Under the pieces are notes generated by a model, which was given only the letters and a program-made list of their open reading frames with translations, had not been told where the DNA came from and did not search any database. Positions 62,226 through 64,000 of a DNA stretch of 64,000 nt are shown in pieces. The DNA is from Rathayibacter sp. SD072 (GTDB lineage Bacteria > Actinomycetota > Actinomycetes > Actinomycetales > Microbacteriaceae): contig NZ_JADILJ010000001.1 of NCBI RefSeq assembly GCF_017355185.1, positions 1 to 64,000 of the forward strand. The letters are read 5' to 3'. Position numbers and translations under genes: made by a program. Each line of letters starts with the position of its first letter. Position 1 is the stretch's first letter.

Positions 62226-62312
62226 ATGGAGCACAGCACCCGGTCGACGGGCCCCCGGGTCCGCGCGTCGGCAGTCCGACCGGATCGAGCCGCGGAGGCT
62301 CCCGGTGCCTGA
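62226..62312 (+). CDS. Candidate 28-residue leader ORF
   Basis: An ATG with AGGAGG 4 nt upstream (62216-62221) opens a 28-codon frame ending TGA at 62310-62312, 8 nt inside the anti-sigma gene and out of frame with it. The peptide (MEHSTRSTGPRVRASAV...) is basic and low in complexity. It could couple translation to the next gene or be chance; the strong ribosome site is the only support. Confidence 0.3.
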   Translation: MEHSTRSTGPRVRASAVRPDRAAEAPGA

Positions 62313-62715
62313 GCGCTCCGTGATCGTGCGCACGGCGGAGGACGGCCTCGAGGACGTCCACTCCGCTCTCGAGGAGCTGTGGGCCGAGGCCCCCGAGCTC
62401 GGCTCGTGGGACCGCATGGCGTTCACGACCGCCGTCGTCGAGCTGGCGACGAACGTCCTCCAGCACGGCCGGGGCCCTCGGGACGTCGTCTGCCGGATCG
62501 ATCTCGGCCTGGACGAGCACGAGATGCGCGCGGTCCTCGAGGACGCCGGCGACGCCGTCGGGATCGACGTCGCCGACCCGCGGGCCATGCCGGACGAATG
62601 GGCGGAGGCGGGCCGCGGCATCCCGTTCATCCAGGCGCTCGTCACCCGCTTCGAGCATCAGCGGGTCGACGGCCGCAACGTCTGGACGATCGTCCGCGAG
62701 CGCAAGCGCTCCTGA
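62305..62715 (+). CDS. RsbW-like anti-sigma factor ATP-binding protein
   Basis: The 136-residue HATPase has the N box VVELATNVLQHGRGP, a degenerate G1 box VLEDAGDAVGI and a G2 box AGRGIPFIQALV. Such proteins bind ATP, inhibit alternative sigma factors and phosphorylate STAS antagonists. No STAS or sigma gene is adjacent. The start is GTG in the overlap with a short upstream frame. The patatin-like gene follows 111 nt downstream. Confidence 0.82.
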   Translation: MPERSVIVRTAEDGLEDVHSALEELWAEAPELGSWDRMAFTTAVVELATNVLQHGRGPRDVVCRIDLGLDEHEMRAVLEDAGDAVGIDVADPRAMPDEWAEAGRGIPFIQALVTRFEHQRVDGRNVWTIVRERKRS

Positions 62716-62826
62716 CCCGGTCCTCCGGGGCACCGGTGCGAGGAGTCCGCGCCCAGGCCGATGTGCCAGCGTGGACTCCGCTGCGCGTCCGCCGACGCCG
62801 CAGACCCCCGTCGGAAGGAACACGTC

Positions 62827-63681
62827 ATGCCCGGTGCCCTCGTCCTCGCCGGAGGCGGCCTCGCCGGGATCGCCTGGGAGCTCGGAGTCGTCCGCGGCAT
62901 CGCCGACGCCTCTCCCGAGGCGGCCCGCCTCCTGCTCGATCCCTCGACCGTCTTCATCGGCACGTCCGCCGGCTCGGCGGTCGCCGCCCAGCTCAGCACC
63001 TCCGTCGGACTCGACGAGTCGTACGCCGCGCAGCTGCGCGAGGAGTCCGCCGAGATCGGAGCCGTCATCGACGCCGAAGGGCTGCAGGCGATGTTCGCCG
63101 CCGCGGTCGAGGGCGCGGTGTCGGCCGAGGACGCGCGGCGCCGCATCGGGGCGCTCGCCCTGACCACCGCCACGCTGCCCGAGGAGTCGCGCCGCGCCGT
63201 CATCGCCGCTCGCGTCGCCGACGCCGACTGGCCCGAGCGCCGCCTGCTGATCACGGCGGTCGACACCGCCACGGGCGCGCTCGCCGTCTTCGACCGCACG
63301 AGCGGAGTCGGGCTCGTCGATGCGATCGCCGCCAGCTGCGCCGTCCCGGGCGTCTGGCCCCCGGTCACCATCGACGGCGTCCGCTACATGGACGGAGGCG
63401 TGCGCTCCGGCAGCAACGCCGACCTCGCGGCCGGAGCCGACTGGGTCCTCATCGTCACTCCGCTCCCCGGAGTCGGGTCGCCGGGAGCGGGCACGCTGCC
63501 GACGAACGAGCTGGACGCCCTGTCCGGCTCCCGCGTCGAGGTGGTCTACGCCGACGACGCGTCGATCCGCGCGTTCGGGCCCAACTCGCTCGATCCGGCA
63601 GTGCGCGCCGCGTCGGCCGAGGCCGGTCGCGCGCAGGGCGCCCGGATCGCCGGAGTGGTCTCGGCACTGGTCGGCGCCTGA
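62827..63681 (+). CDS. Patatin-like phospholipase family protein
   Basis: The 284-residue protein shows the oxyanion glycines (LAGGGLAGIAWELG), the nucleophile motif GTSAGS (Ser47) and the catalytic dyad Asp in YMDGGVRS. Patatin-like enzymes hydrolyse acyl lipids. There is no signal peptide. The ATG has GGAAGGA upstream. Function in the cell is unknown. Confidence 0.88.
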   Translation: MPGALVLAGGGLAGIAWELGVVRGIADASPEAARLLLDPSTVFIGTSAGSAVAAQLSTSVGLDESYAAQLREESAEIGAVIDAEGLQAMFAAAVEGAVSAEDARRRIGALALTTATLPEESRRAVIAARVADADWPERRLLITAVDTATGALAVFDRTSGVGLVDAIAASCAVPGVWPPVTIDGVRYMDGGVRSGSNADLAAGADWVLIVTPLPGVGSPGAGTLPTNELDALSGSRVEVVYADDASIRAFGPNSLDPAVRAASAEAGRAQGARIAGVVSALVGA

Positions 63682-63706
63682 GCCGGGGCGCCCTCGCGCG
63701 CCCGCC

Positions 63707-64000
63707 TCAGTGCGCGACCCTGTAGCGCAGGAACACCGTGCCGTCGGCGAAGCGCCGCTCCTCGGTGAGCTCCAGTGCGCTCCGGAGCCCTCGCGGCAGG
63801 AACCGCGTGCCGCCGCCGACGACGATCGGCACGACGTACCAGCGGATCTCGTCGACGATCCCCGCCAGGAGCGCCTGGGCGGCGAGCTGGGCTCCCCCGA
63901 TCGACACGTCGTCCTCCAGGGCCGCGGCGTCCTCCCTCGCCCGCGCGGGATCGAAGCGGCGCTCGAGACGCGTGCGCCCGGTGCGCACCTCGTCGAGCGT
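63707..64000 (-). CDS. RibD/dihydrofolate-reductase-like protein, C-terminal part (continues beyond window)
   Basis: The 97 visible codons read into the right edge without a start. They contain DDVSIGGAQLAAQALLAGIVDEIRWYVVPIVVGGG and FLPRGL, the C-terminal part of the RibD_C/DHFR-like fold that binds NADPH. Stand-alone members are common in actinobacteria and their substrates are usually unknown. Confidence 0.82.
   Translation of the reverse strand, partial: TLDEVRTGRTRLERRFDPARAREDAAALEDDVSIGGAQLAAQALLAGIVDEIRWYVVPIVVGGGTRFLPRGLRSALELTEERRFADGTVFLRYRVAH

Overview
The window is about 70% G+C by eye and reads as chromosome of a Gram-positive actinobacterium. Gene order (rplS-lepB-rnhB-DUF2469, rpsP-KH-rimM-trmD, ffh/ftsY/smc, rnc-mutM-rpmF-DUF177), many GTG starts, ATGA/GTGA overlaps and coenzyme-F420 genes fit Microbacteriaceae. 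The genus cannot be fixed from the sequence alone. No rRNA, tRNA, CRISPR array, transposase or prophage was seen.

1-23 kb is mostly housekeeping: translation and rRNA/tRNA processing (rplS, rnhB, map, trmD, rimM, KH protein, rpsP), secretion (lepB, ffh, ftsY), lipoate synthesis (lipB-lipA) and chromosome condensation (smc). Small accessory genes sit between: a MerR gene with two membrane proteins, a YbdK-like ligase with an SGNH lipoprotein, an LLM oxidoreductase and a META lipoprotein.

21-26 kb encodes molybdenum-cofactor synthesis: moeB, moaD, moaA, moeA, moaC, a mog/moaB-type gene and moaE. It runs straight into a two-gene xanthine dehydrogenase (26.2-29.8 kb).

30-50 kb is a purine-salvage-to-ammonia island. 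It holds two guanine-type deaminases, xdhC, allantoinase, uricase, hydroxyisourate hydrolase, OHCU decarboxylase, a MocA-like cytidylyltransferase, a SufU-like Fe-S scaffold, allantoate amidohydrolase, ureidoglycine-glyoxylate aminotransferase, an AtzH-amidase fusion and an acetamidase/formamidase, with PucR and RpiR regulators. Together these could carry guanine to urate, allantoin, allantoate and ureidoglycine, and make the Mo and Fe-S cofactors the pathway needs.

This catabolic island is interrupted at 31.65-34.87 kb by one lower-GC gene of 1026 codons. Its protein joins a long helical N-terminus, a kinase/APH-like fold and a C-terminal Tpt1/KptA RNA 2'-phosphotransferase domain. This is the most unusual object in the window and a candidate RNA-repair or conflict gene.

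53.5-60.8 kb is a second nitrogen-scavenging block: an NMT1/THI5-type ABC importer, an F420-dependent LLM enzyme, dihydropyrimidinase and a beta-ureidopropionase-like nitrilase. A CofD/FbiA F420-biosynthesis gene diverges from it. The right end has an RsbW-like anti-sigma protein, a patatin-like protein and the C-terminal part of a RibD-type reductase.

A GAAAC-n6-GAAAC / GTnAC-n6-GAAAC sequence resembling the actinobacterial nitrogen regulator GlnR's box recurs upstream of several nitrogen-catabolic transcription units. This suggests that both catabolic blocks respond to nitrogen status. Several intergenic repeats (a 19-bp tandem array rich in CTGCAG, a 21-bp perfect inverted repeat, a 30-bp tandem repeat and a dispersed palindromic element) lie between genes.
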